Below are positions 20,176 to 26,921 of a stretch of 35,888 nt of DNA, piece after piece. The notes under the pieces are model-generated. The model did no database searches, was not told where the DNA came from, and worked only from the letters and a program-made list of their open reading frames with translations. Source of the DNA: Lachnospiraceae bacterium (GTDB lineage Bacteria; Bacillota_A; Clostridia; Lachnospirales; Lachnospiraceae). Every line of letters starts with the position of its first letter. The stretch's first letter is position 1. The stretch spans positions 1-35,888 of the forward strand of contig JAETQR010000038.1 in the NCBI GenBank assembly GCA_021770615.1, written 5' to 3'. A program made the position numbers and the translations under genes.

Positions 20176-20535
20176 TTAATGATGCCGTTTTCCGTTATTA
20201 TGTGTTTTTTTATGGAGAGTACAATACTTTTTGCAGTCTGCTCTGTGATCATGGTATTTTTTGTGATAAGGGCAGTAGACACCTGTATGATGGGGGCTGG
20301 AATGTTGTTTTCCGTTGTTGTGTATTGTTTTATGGAATGTACAGTAATTCCGGCAGGTTGATCTTTTATTATGGTATTTTTTGTGATAAGGGCAGTAAAC
20401 ACCTGTATGATCACCCGGATGATACTCCTGATGATGGGCTCCATGGGCAGACACGATAGAAGCCGGCACATAAGGACATAGACATATAATAAATAATATA
20501 ATGATAAAATATTTTTTAGTTCCAGTGATTTTCAT
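20176..20535 (-). CDS. Small secreted His/Cys-rich protein with two tandem repeats
   Basis: I do not recognise a named family. The 119-aa product has a signal peptide (KKYFIIILFIICLC; likely cleavage after VSA, residue 30). The 89-aa mature part holds 19 His and 6 Cys. It is two repeats of about 40 aa, each starting HTGVYCPYHKKYH. Each repeat follows C-x2-H-x3-H-x5-C-x3-C-x2-H-x3-H, so it contains two CxxHxxxH half-modules. The start is firm: AAGGAGG lies 8 bases before the ATG, and a TTGAAA/TATAAT promoter is upstream. The stop lies 1 bp from the end of the converging surface-protein gene. Binding of zinc or another metal outside the membrane is the natural guess, but it is inference. Confidence 0.8.
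   Translation of the reverse strand: MKITGTKKYFIIILFIICLCPYVPASIVSAHGAHHQEYHPGDHTGVYCPYHKKYHNKRSTCRNYCTFHKTIHNNGKQHSSPHHTGVYCPYHKKYHDHRADCKKYCTLHKKTHNNGKRHH
20179..20409 (-). repeat. 120-bp tandem duplication inside the His/Cys-rich gene
   Basis: Two units (20290-20409 and 20179-20289) repeat with 120-bp spacing. The 41-base stretch beginning at 20251 recurs at 20371 with a single mismatch, so the duplication is recent at DNA level. Confidence 0.85.
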
Positions 20536-20580
20536 TGCAGCGACCTCCTTATTAAAAAGTATTTTTATATTATTAAGGTG

Positions 20581-20609
20581 ATTATATAAAAGTTTTGATC
20601 ATATTTCAA
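20581..20609 (-). promoter_or_regulatory. Promoter of the His/Cys-rich protein
   Basis: On the minus strand TTGAAA (20609-20604) and TATAAT (20586-20581) are separated by 17 bp. The RBS follows about 40 bp later. Confidence 0.75.
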
Positions 20610-20681
20610 GTATTGTTTTGATCTGTGTATATTTTTTGGTGCCGGTGTTCGTGGAATGGAATACAATGAAGATAAGAAAAT

Positions 20682-21671
20682 ATGAAAAGGGAATCTAAGA
20701 TGAGGAAGAGGATATCTCTTGAACCAGAGGCGGTGAAGATTTGTGAAGCGAATTCGACACCGCCGTTTCTTTTTCAAATGCCGCCATGGAAAGGAAGGGA
20801 AATACTCGAAGAGGCCCAGAGTACACCTGTTTATATGTACCCGGCTCATATAAACAGTATTTTTGTGGATACGGGGAAGTGGGGGCGGATTTCGGTCTCT
20901 TTAGTCTGTCCGGAGCAGGTTACTTCACCTGCAAATGTTATTTTTTATATCCATGGTGCAGGATGGGTTTTCGGAAGTTTTCATACCCATGAAAAATTGG
21001 TAAGGGAGTTAGCGGCAAGGACGGGGTGTGTTGTGGTGTTTCCGGAATATAGCCGTTCGCCGGAAGCACGATATCCGGTGGCGATCGAGCAATGTTATGA
21101 TGTGTTATGCCAACTGCCTTCCATCTTGGGAAAGATGGATATTTTAATGGATCCATGCACGCTTACAGTGGCCGGGGACAGCGTAGGGGGAAATATGGCG
21201 ATCGCAATGGCCATAATGGCGAAAGTGAGGAACGGACCATATATTCAAAAGCAGCTCTTATATTATCCTGTCACAGATGCTTGTTTTTGTACGAATTCTT
21301 ATTGTTATTTTGCCGAAGGATATTATCTTTACCGGGAAGGCATGATGTGGTTTTGGGATCAATATACCATGTCAGCCTGTGATCGGAATGAAATCACTGC
21401 GTCCCCGCTCAGAGCACATATCAGTCAGCTCAGAGGACTTCCGGATACGATGATCATAAATGGAGAGGCTGATGTTTTACGAGATGAGGGCGAGGCGTAT
21501 GCCAGAAAATTACGGGAGGCGGGAGTAGAGGTGACAGCAGTGAGGTTCCAGGGCATCATACATGATTTTGTCATGCTGAATGCATTGGATCAGACAAGGG
21601 CATGCCGCGCTGCAATGGATACTTCGGTTGAATGGATCAATAGAAAAAACATGCTACGCAGTATCAGTTAG
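20682..21671 (+). CDS. Alpha/beta hydrolase of the hormone-sensitive-lipase type
   Basis: This 329-aa cytoplasmic esterase-like enzyme has the HSL oxyanion motif HGAGW (91-95). The nucleophile is Ser167 in GDSVGGN, the acid Asp264 in NGEADVLRDEG, and the base His294 in IIHDF, so the triad is complete. It likely hydrolyses short-chain or acetyl esters; the substrate is unknown. The true start may be the ATG at 20700, which has AAAGGGA close upstream, rather than 20682. It overlaps the converging glycosyltransferase gene by 8 bp. Confidence 0.88.
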   Translation: MKRESKMRKRISLEPEAVKICEANSTPPFLFQMPPWKGREILEEAQSTPVYMYPAHINSIFVDTGKWGRISVSLVCPEQVTSPANVIFYIHGAGWVFGSFHTHEKLVRELAARTGCVVVFPEYSRSPEARYPVAIEQCYDVLCQLPSILGKMDILMDPCTLTVAGDSVGGNMAIAMAIMAKVRNGPYIQKQLLYYPVTDACFCTNSYCYFAEGYYLYREGMMWFWDQYTMSACDRNEITASPLRAHISQLRGLPDTMIINGEADVLRDEGEAYARKLREAGVEVTAVRFQGIIHDFVMLNALDQTRACRAAMDTSVEWINRKNMLRSIS

Positions 21672-23192
21672 TGGTGGAATGAGTGGGTGAAAGAAAGAAT
21701 TTCACCCGTATTTTGGATAAAAATTCCATGCTGATCGCTGCACAAATATATATCATGGGGATATAATTTGTGATGTAGCGGGCGTGCGCTTCCCACATGA
21801 TCAGAAAAAGCAAAAGTCCAAAAACGGACAGGAGCGGTGTGATATGTACCGGGGAGACGCAATCGCTTTTTTTGTATGTGTATATATGAGAAAACCCTCC
21901 TAATATCATGATCAGAAGAAAACCAAGAAAGATCCCGGAACACAATTTTTGATATTGTTCATAATGTGCGCCGGTTGATGTCACATAGTCATTGAGAACC
22001 GTTTGTTTTGTCATGCCATGATAGAAAAATGCTGTCAGCTCATAAGTCCCATCGGAAAAACATTTAACAGCTTTTCTTGTCGCCAGGTCAATAAGACCGC
22101 TGGCACCGTAATCGGATATTCTTTGTTTGATCCGGGCAGCAATCGCAGAATCCCGCTCTTCGGTGGAAGAAAATCCGGTTGAAAAAGCGACATCTTCGGC
22201 ATTGTAATCAGCTTCTCCCTGTAATCCCATCATGATCCAGTGGGTTGGGGGGAGCTTTTTTTGTTCGCAGGTTTCCTGATCCAGATGATTTGAATAGATC
22301 ATATTGTAAAAACAGAAGTTACAGATGATATAAATAGCAGCAATAACGGCAGCACCAAAGAAAAGCTGTTTGAATTCAAATCGGAGGATCAGTTCTATTA
22401 CGATCGCAATGGCTATGATGACCACTGTGAATTTTATAGTCATGCCGATCCATGCAGTCAATCCCATAAAAACAAGGTAGAGGATTTGCCATTTCCTTTT
22501 TTCCGTGTCTCTGAGTTTTAAGTATAAAAAGTAAAATAAGACGGGAAAAACCATCGTTAAAACATCTGTATAAAAAACGGCGGCACCAAAGTAAGAGGGG
22601 AGGCTCACCATAAAAATATACAGGACAAAGATTCCGGTTTTTACGGAAACCAGTTTTTTACAGATGCAGAAACATAATAACATCATAAGTACATTCAGGA
22701 CAGCATTTGTTACCATGGCAACCATAGAATAATTGTGGATGCCAAATACTGTGGCAATTTTAAAAACGCTGGCAAGTAGTGACATTCCTCCCAGATTGTT
22801 TGGAAACAGATAGAAATATTCAGCGGGATTGGGAAATGTTCCTGTCTCGGCCAACTGATCGCACCCTGATAAATATTTGCGAAATCCCAATTTGGGGTGA
22901 TTTCTAAAAAATATCCGAAAATAATCTGAAGTACCAACATGATTCCCAAAAAAGCAGCTACAATCTTTATATAGTGTTTTTCCAGAAAACATGTAAATTT
23001 TGAAAGAAAAATGTATACGAAAAAACTGATAGCAACCGTCACAAGAGTACGTAGAAACATGCCAAAAGAGTAACGGTCGTTGCAGATATGACAGTATACG
23101 TACAGAAAACTGGAAGAAACCAGTACAGATAATACGATCAATGCTGTTTTTTGAAACTTGTTTAAGCTTTTTATTGCTTTTGTATTTGCCAT
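21664..23192 (-). pseudogene. GT-C family membrane glycosyltransferase broken by a frameshift
   Basis: Two minus-strand frames make one protein of about 509 aa. The N-terminal part starts at 23192 (MANTKAIKSLNKF) and reads through FLEITPNWDFANIYQGAISW. The rest continues in another frame as AETGTFPNPAEYFYLFPNNL down to 21664. The switch lies around 22849-22853 (GGCC on the plus strand); adding one base in that G/C run restores the frame. The protein is polytopic, with about ten hydrophobic segments. The NWD in the first outside loop fits the catalytic Asp of GT39/PMT-like enzymes that use lipid-linked sugars. Either this is a real inactivating deletion (or phase-variable state), or a sequencing error. 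Confidence 0.75.
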
Positions 23193-23211
23193 AGTCCTAA
23201 GTTATCCTTTC

Positions 23212-23244
23212 ATGATACAATATTATTTATAAACATAGTATCAT
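23212..23244. promoter_or_regulatory. 33-bp inverted repeat upstream of the glycosyltransferase
   Basis: ATGATACAAT (23212-23221) and ATAGTATCAT (23235-23244) form an inverted repeat with 9 of 10 pairs and a 13-base AT-rich spacer. It lies between the divergent glycosyltransferase and DUF134 genes, so it is a candidate operator. No regulator can be assigned. Confidence 0.45.
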
Positions 23245-23274
23245 ATTTTTACTAAAAAACAAAGATAAAAATAC

Positions 23275-23303
23275 TTGAATTTTGCACGATTTTGGTGTAT
23301 TAT
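23275..23303 (+). promoter_or_regulatory. Promoter of the DUF134/desulfoferrodoxin/rubredoxin operon
   Basis: -35 TTGAAT (23275-23280) and -10 TATTAT (23298-23303) are 17 bp apart, 35 bp before the start codon. Confidence 0.65.
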
Positions 23304-23337
23304 ATTATCGTCATATGTCGGAAATGGAGGTGGATGC

Positions 23338-24111
23338 ATGGCAAGGCCAGTCCGGTGCAGGAGGATCTGTTTTGAACCAAGATATGACAGTTTTGCTCCG
23401 TGTGGCGTGCAGAGTACGGAGCAGGTTCTGCTGACAGTGGATGAATTTGAGGCAGTCCGTTTGATCGATCATGAGAAGAAGACTCATGAGCAGTGTGCCA
23501 GACAGATGGGGATTTCCCGTACGACGGTCACAGAAATGTATGAAAGGGCTCGAAGGAAGATTGCAGACTGCATTGTGAATGGAAAAACATTGTGTATTTC
23601 CGGCGGAAATTATGCGTTCTGTGACGGCTCTGCATGGAAATGCTGTGGTAAAAAGTGTAACAAGGCAGAAAATGCCAGGAAAAGAAAGGAAGAAACGATC
23701 ATGAAGATTGCGGTTACCTATGAAAATGGAAATGTATTCCCGCATTTCGGGCATACGGAACAGTTTAAGGTTTATGAGGTCCGGGATGGTAAAGTCGCAG
23801 CCTCGCAGGTTGTGGCTACAGAAGGAAGCGGCCATGGAGCCCTAGCGGAGATGCTGTCCTCACTGAAAGTGGGTACGCTGATCTGCGGAGGGATTGGAGC
23901 AGGTGCACAGACTGCGTTGGCGGAAGCAGGAATCCGTCTTTACGGAGGGGTGTCCGGCAGTGCAGATGAAGCAGTGGATCAGCTGCTTGCGGGAAACCTT
24001 GTGTTTGATCCGGACGTCCATTGTGATCACCATGACCATGGGCATCATGGAGAGGGACATCACTGTGGGGAAGATAAACAGGGGTGTGCCGGAAATGGGT
24101 GCGGCTGTTAA
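23338..24111 (+). CDS. DUF134 DNA-binding domain fused to a NifX/NafY-like cofactor domain
   Basis: This is a 257-aa protein. Residues 1-100 are a DUF134 helix-turn-helix domain (MARPVRCRRICFEP, LTVDEFEAVRLID, QMGISRTTVTEMYERARRKI). A Cys-rich linker (CCGKKCNK) follows. Residues 122-230 are a dinitrogenase iron-molybdenum cofactor-type domain (MKIAVTYENGNVFPHFGHTE, LICGGIGAGAQTALAEAGI). The tail is rich in His and Cys (CDHHDHGHHGEGHHCGED, ending GCGC). The start at 23338 has GGAGGTGG upstream; the longer in-frame GTG/TTG region lies over the promoter. It probably senses or carries a metal or Fe-S centre. It leads the operon with desulfoferrodoxin and rubredoxin. Confidence 0.85.
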   Translation: MARPVRCRRICFEPRYDSFAPCGVQSTEQVLLTVDEFEAVRLIDHEKKTHEQCARQMGISRTTVTEMYERARRKIADCIVNGKTLCISGGNYAFCDGSAWKCCGKKCNKAENARKRKEETIMKIAVTYENGNVFPHFGHTEQFKVYEVRDGKVAASQVVATEGSGHGALAEMLSSLKVGTLICGGIGAGAQTALAEAGIRLYGGVSGSADEAVDQLLAGNLVFDPDVHCDHHDHGHHGEGHHCGEDKQGCAGNGCGC

Positions 24112-24138
24112 TACATGAAAGTAAAGGAGGAAATCAGA

Positions 24139-24513
24139 ATGGAACAGAAATTTTATATTTGCGAACATTGCGGGAATATTGTTGCGATGGTTAAGGATGC
24201 CGGGGTTCCGGTGATGTGCTGCGGTCAGAAAATGAAAGAGATCATTCCCGGTACGGTGGATGCTGCGGTAGAAAAGCACGTTCCTGTGTATAAGGCAGAG
24301 GGAAATCAGGTAAAAGTCTGTGTAGGGGCTGCGGAGCATCCGATGCTGCCGGAACACTACATTGAGTGGGTGTCTCTGCAGACAAAACAGGGAAACCAGA
24401 GGAAGACACTGCATCCGGGGGATAAGCCGGAGGTATGTTTTGCTATTTGCGAGGGCGATGAGGTAGAGGCAGTATATGCTTACTGCAACCTGCACAGTCT
24501 TTGGAAAGCGTAA
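24139..24513 (+). CDS. Desulfoferrodoxin (superoxide reductase)
   Basis: This 124-aa non-haem iron enzyme reduces superoxide to hydrogen peroxide without releasing oxygen. Centre I ligands are Cys8, Cys11, Cys27 and Cys28. Centre II ligands are His47 (EKHVPVY), His67, His73, Cys116 and His119 (YCNLHSLW). Both centres are complete, so this is the two-iron type. The start at 24139 has AAAGGAGG upstream; the in-frame ATG at 24115 lies before that RBS and is unlikely. It is 27 bp after the DUF134 gene and just ahead of rubredoxin, its usual electron donor. Confidence 0.95.
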   Translation: MEQKFYICEHCGNIVAMVKDAGVPVMCCGQKMKEIIPGTVDAAVEKHVPVYKAEGNQVKVCVGAAEHPMLPEHYIEWVSLQTKQGNQRKTLHPGDKPEVCFAICEGDEVEAVYAYCNLHSLWKA

Positions 24514-24532
24514 GTGCGCGATGGAGGAAAAT

Positions 24533-24688
24533 ATGAAATATGTATGTGATGTTTGCGGATGGGAATACGATGAAGAAAAAGGATATCCGGAAGGTGGTAT
24601 TGCACCAGGGACAAAATGGGAGGATGTACCGGACGATTTTGAATGCCCATTATGTTTTGTAGGTAAGGAACAGTTTTCACAAGAGTAA
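24533..24688 (+). CDS. Rubredoxin
   Basis: This 51-aa one-iron electron carrier has the four Cys ligands in CDVCGW (5, 8) and CPLC (38, 41), and the conserved GYPEGGIAPGTKWEDVP segment. GGAGG lies 5 bases before the ATG at 24533; upstream in-frame ATGs would place the RBS inside the gene. It likely feeds electrons to the superoxide reductase encoded just before it. Confidence 0.96.
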   Translation: MKYVCDVCGWEYDEEKGYPEGGIAPGTKWEDVPDDFECPLCFVGKEQFSQE

Positions 24689-24695
24689 AGTAATT

Positions 24696-24747
24696 TAATT
24701 TAACGGCGCCAATTTGAAACAGAGTTCAGATTGGCGCCGTTAAATTA
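24696..24747. terminator. Bidirectional terminator between rubredoxin and HxlR genes
   Basis: An 18-bp perfect stem pairs 24696-24713 with 24730-24747 (core TAACGGCGCCAAT), with A/T-rich flanks on both sides. It serves both converging genes. Confidence 0.9.
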
Positions 24748-24759
24748 GTTTTTATATAA

Positions 24760-25098
24760 TTATGTATTATCATCAGAAAGTATCATTGTCTGGTATGATT
24801 TCCCCCATGCTTCCATCGAAGCGAGAATGGGGCGCATGGATTCCCCCAACTCACTTAAAGAGTATTCTACACGGGGCGGTACTTCCGGGTATACGGTCCG
24901 GATAATGATACCATCTTTTTCCATAGCCCGCAGGCTGTCAGTCAGCACCTTTTGGCTGATGCCTTCCAGACTGTTCCTTAATTCATTAAAACGCCACGGG
25001 CGGGTAAGTAAATTTCTCATAATCAACAGTTTCCATTTACTGCCGATAAGCTGGACTGTTGTTGCTACAGGACAAGCAGGCATTTCTTCCTTTGTCAT
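24760..25098 (-). CDS. HxlR-family winged-helix regulator
   Basis: This 112-aa regulator has the HxlR signature CPVATTVQLIGSKWKLLIMRNL near the N-terminus, RFNELRNSLEGISQKVLTDSL as the DNA-binding region, and a basic wing (VYPEVPPRVEYSLSELG). Cys9 sits at the position used for thiol sensing in some HxlR proteins. The ATG at 25098 is preferred because GGGAGG lies 10 bases upstream; an in-frame ATG at 25152 would add 18 residues but lies before that RBS. It is transcribed away from the RiPP precursor gene, so it probably controls that operon and itself, perhaps in response to oxidants or electrophiles. Confidence 0.88.
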   Translation of the reverse strand: MTKEEMPACPVATTVQLIGSKWKLLIMRNLLTRPWRFNELRNSLEGISQKVLTDSLRAMEKDGIIIRTVYPEVPPRVEYSLSELGESMRPILASMEAWGKSYQTMILSDDNT

Positions 25099-25248
25099 AT
25101 CATGAAAACCTCCCTTTTTTCCTATTACTTCAGAATAGAATGTTATATTCAATTATAATGTAATGTTTCTTGATTTTCAATCTCAATATCAAATAAAAGC
25201 AAAAAATTTTCTTATTTTGTTATTCAGAAATCCCGGAAATACACAAAA

Positions 25249-25275
25249 GTTACGAAAAGGTAACCTGAGTTACCC
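25249..25275. promoter_or_regulatory. Cluster of GTTAC half-sites, probable HxlR operator
   Basis: GTTAC (25249-25253), GGTAACC (25259-25265) and GTTACCC (25269-25275) form overlapping inverted repeats between the divergent HxlR and precursor genes, just upstream of the plus-strand promoter. Confidence 0.6.
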
Positions 25276-25287
25276 AAAAGTGCGTAC

Positions 25288-25315
25288 TTGTGGAGATGGA
25301 AATAATCCGTAAAAT
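25288..25315 (+). promoter_or_regulatory. Probable promoter of the RiPP operon
   Basis: -35 TTGTGG (25288-25293) and -10 TAAAAT (25310-25315) have a 16-bp spacer. The weak -35 next to the GTTAC cluster suits regulated expression. Confidence 0.5.
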
Positions 25316-25369
25316 GATAAGTACAGGGAGTGAAAAACTCACTGAATACATTTTTGGAGGTAAAACATT

Positions 25370-25528
25370 ATGGCACTTTCAAATCTTTCCGGATGGAACG
25401 AGAAGGCAGAGGTAGTTTCTTCAGCCTGTGGTACTGCCTGTGGAGCAGGAGATAAGAATGATTCCGAAGGAAGCAAGGAAGAGAAACCGACAGCCTGTGG
25501 TTCTGCCTGCGGAGCAGGAGATAAGTAA
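25370..25528 (+). CDS. RiPP precursor peptide with two ACGx-ACGx blocks
   Basis: This 52-aa peptide starts MALSNLSGWNEKAEVVSS. It carries ACGTACGAGDK (residues 19-29) and ACGSACGAGDK (42-52, the C-terminus), separated by a charged linker (NDSEGSKEEKPT). GGAGG lies upstream of the ATG at 25370. The next gene is a radical SAM/SPASM enzyme. From memory, TIGRFAMs names an ACGX peptide/radical SAM pair, which this matches; I have not checked it. The four Cys at positions 20, 24, 43 and 47 are the likely crosslinking sites (thioether bonds, ranthipeptide or sactipeptide style). The repeated GDK may mark a cleavage or recognition site. The product's activity is unknown. It is too short for routine gene calling. 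Confidence 0.88.
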   Translation: MALSNLSGWNEKAEVVSSACGTACGAGDKNDSEGSKEEKPTACGSACGAGDK

Positions 25529-25544
25529 AACGAACCAGGTTGTG

Positions 25545-25586
25545 CCCCGGCAATTTCTAATATTTATATATAAGTGATTGCCGGGG
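25545..25586 (+). promoter_or_regulatory. Hairpin between precursor and maturase genes
   Basis: CCCCGGCAAT (25545-25554) pairs perfectly with ATTGCCGGGG (25577-25586), with a 22-base loop and no T run after it. It is more likely an mRNA stabiliser or partial terminator than a full stop. It would let the peptide be made in excess over the enzyme. Confidence 0.65.
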
Positions 25587-25611
25587 ATGTTCAAGCGTGG
25601 AGGTTTTTATA

Positions 25612-26685
25612 ATGGAGAAATGTAAAAAAACAGCGAAGCAATACTTCGCTTTTCAGTGGCACATTACAGATGACTGTGACCAGAGGTGCAAGCATTGTTA
25701 TATTTTTTCAGAAAATAACTGCAAGAAACCGGATTTCATGTCATGGGAGCAGATGGAGGAGGTCTTGGCAAACTGTGAAGATTTCTGTAAAGTATATGAT
25801 CGTCTTCCCTATTTTTATATAACAGGGGGCGACCCGATCCTGCATCCGGACTTTTGGAAATTACTGGAATTGTTAAAAAGCAGGGAGATTCCTTTTACGA
25901 TTTTGGGGAATCCGTTCCACTTAAATGATGAAGTATGTAAACGTCTGCGATACTATGGCTGCCAGAAATACCAGCTTTCCATTGATGGTATGAGAAAAAC
26001 CCATGACTGGTTCCGCAAGCCCGGCTCTTTTGATGTTACTCTTGAGAAGATCGGGTGTCTGAAAAAGGCAGGGATCCGTGCGGTTATTATGACCACGGTT
26101 TCGGGGACAAATATCAGGGAAATACCGGATATTATTGATACAGTGGTTGCCCATAAAGCCGATGTCTTTGCTTTTGCCAGATATTGTCCTACCAGCGGGG
26201 AAAAGGACACCGGTATGACACCGTTAGAATACAGGGAGCTGTTTGCCATCTGCGATAAGAAATTCAAGGAGTATGAGGCGGCCGGCTGTGAAACGTATTT
26301 CAATAAAAAAGACCATCTCTGGACGCTGTATGAGTATGAGACAGGAGAATTTACGATACCGGAGGATGCAGAGGAGGGTATGATTTATGGGGGGTGTAAC
26401 TGTGGAAACTGCCATATGACGATTCTGCCAACGGGAGATGTGTATGCCTGCCGTCGTGTCCGGAACAGCCGGGTGGCAAACGTGTTTGAAGACCGGCTGG
26501 CAGATGTGTGGGTCTGTGAGATGGAGAAATACCGTGAATATGATAAATTTAAGAAATGCTCCGAGTGTGAGCTGAAAGCATGGTGCAGGGGGTGTCCTGC
26601 TGTGGCAAGTGGGAAAAGTGGAAATTTTTATGATGCCGACCCGCAATGTTGGAAAGCTACGAGCCATGCAGCCCATCATCCATAA
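25612..26685 (+). CDS. Radical SAM/SPASM peptide maturase (ACGx system)
   Basis: This 357-aa enzyme should install crosslinks on the adjacent precursor. The SAM-binding cluster motif is C22-x3-C26-x2-C29 in CDQRCKHCY. ITGGDP is the GGD/E-type SAM contact. A C-terminal SPASM region has Cys at about 262, 264, 267, 280, 316, 319, 325, 328 and 346, enough for two auxiliary Fe-S clusters. The start at 25612 is preferred because GGAGG (25599-25603) lies just upstream; a GTG at 25597 overlaps that RBS. I see no clear N-terminal RRE (PqqD-like) domain. The last codons and the stop lie inside the left arm of a palindrome. Confidence 0.92.
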   Translation: MEKCKKTAKQYFAFQWHITDDCDQRCKHCYIFSENNCKKPDFMSWEQMEEVLANCEDFCKVYDRLPYFYITGGDPILHPDFWKLLELLKSREIPFTILGNPFHLNDEVCKRLRYYGCQKYQLSIDGMRKTHDWFRKPGSFDVTLEKIGCLKKAGIRAVIMTTVSGTNIREIPDIIDTVVAHKADVFAFARYCPTSGEKDTGMTPLEYRELFAICDKKFKEYEAAGCETYFNKKDHLWTLYEYETGEFTIPEDAEEGMIYGGCNCGNCHMTILPTGDVYACRRVRNSRVANVFEDRLADVWVCEMEKYREYDKFKKCSECELKAWCRGCPAVASGKSGNFYDADPQCWKATSHAAHHP

Positions 26686-26727
26686 GTATGCGCGAGCTTG
26701 CTCGCAGGCATGCTTATGGATGATGGG
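26672..26727. repeat. 56-bp palindrome over the maturase stop codon
   Basis: The arms at 26672-26690 and 26709-26727 pair over 19 bp with one G-T pair (outer part CCCATCATCCATAAG). A nested GCGAG/CTCGC stem forms the tip. The maturase TAA (26683-26685) lies in the left arm. It may act as a transcript end or processing site, though there is no T run. Confidence 0.8.
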
Positions 26728-26729
26728 TT

Positions 26730-26908
26730 ATACGGCGACAGCCGTCAAGGGAGATGTAGCGAAGCGGAATCGAACTTGGCATGGCGTTTTATACGGCGAC
26801 AGCCGTCAAGGGAGATGTAGCGAAGCGGAATCGAGCTTGGCATGGCGTTTTATACGGCGACAGCCGTCAAGGGAGATGTAGCGAAGCGGAATCGAACTTG
26901 GCATGGCG
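26730..26908 (+). repeat. Three tandem 61-bp repeats
   Basis: Copies start at 26730, 26791 and 26852, exactly 61 bp apart. They are identical except for one A/G change in copy 2, and copy 3 ends 4 bases early. Each begins ATACGGCGACAGCCGTCAAG, with a small ACGGC/GCCGT hairpin. Sixty-one is not a multiple of three, so the array is not selected as protein. It directly follows the palindrome and ends at the RBS of the next gene. Confidence 0.92.
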
Positions 26909-26921
26909 GAAAGGAGAAGAT

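Noticed and set aside
25265..25290. Resemblance of TACCCAAAAGTGCG to the spacer of the chemoreceptor box
   Set aside because: The flanking direct repeats are absent; the GTTAC half-sites explain the sequence better.
25382..25553. Minus-strand ORF over the RiPP precursor
   Set aside because: It is a shadow of the repeated Cys-rich coding sequence; it has no RBS and no recognisable product.
25597..25611. GTG start for the radical SAM gene
   Set aside because: It overlaps the GGAGG that serves the ATG at 25612.
26730..26908. CRISPR array
   Set aside because: The repeats are 61 bp and directly adjacent, with no unique spacers, and no cas genes are present.
26609..26921. Long open frames running through the 61-bp repeats into the MDR gene
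   Set aside because: They only read the tandem repeat; the real MDR start with AAAGGAG is at 26922, and the unit is not a multiple of three.
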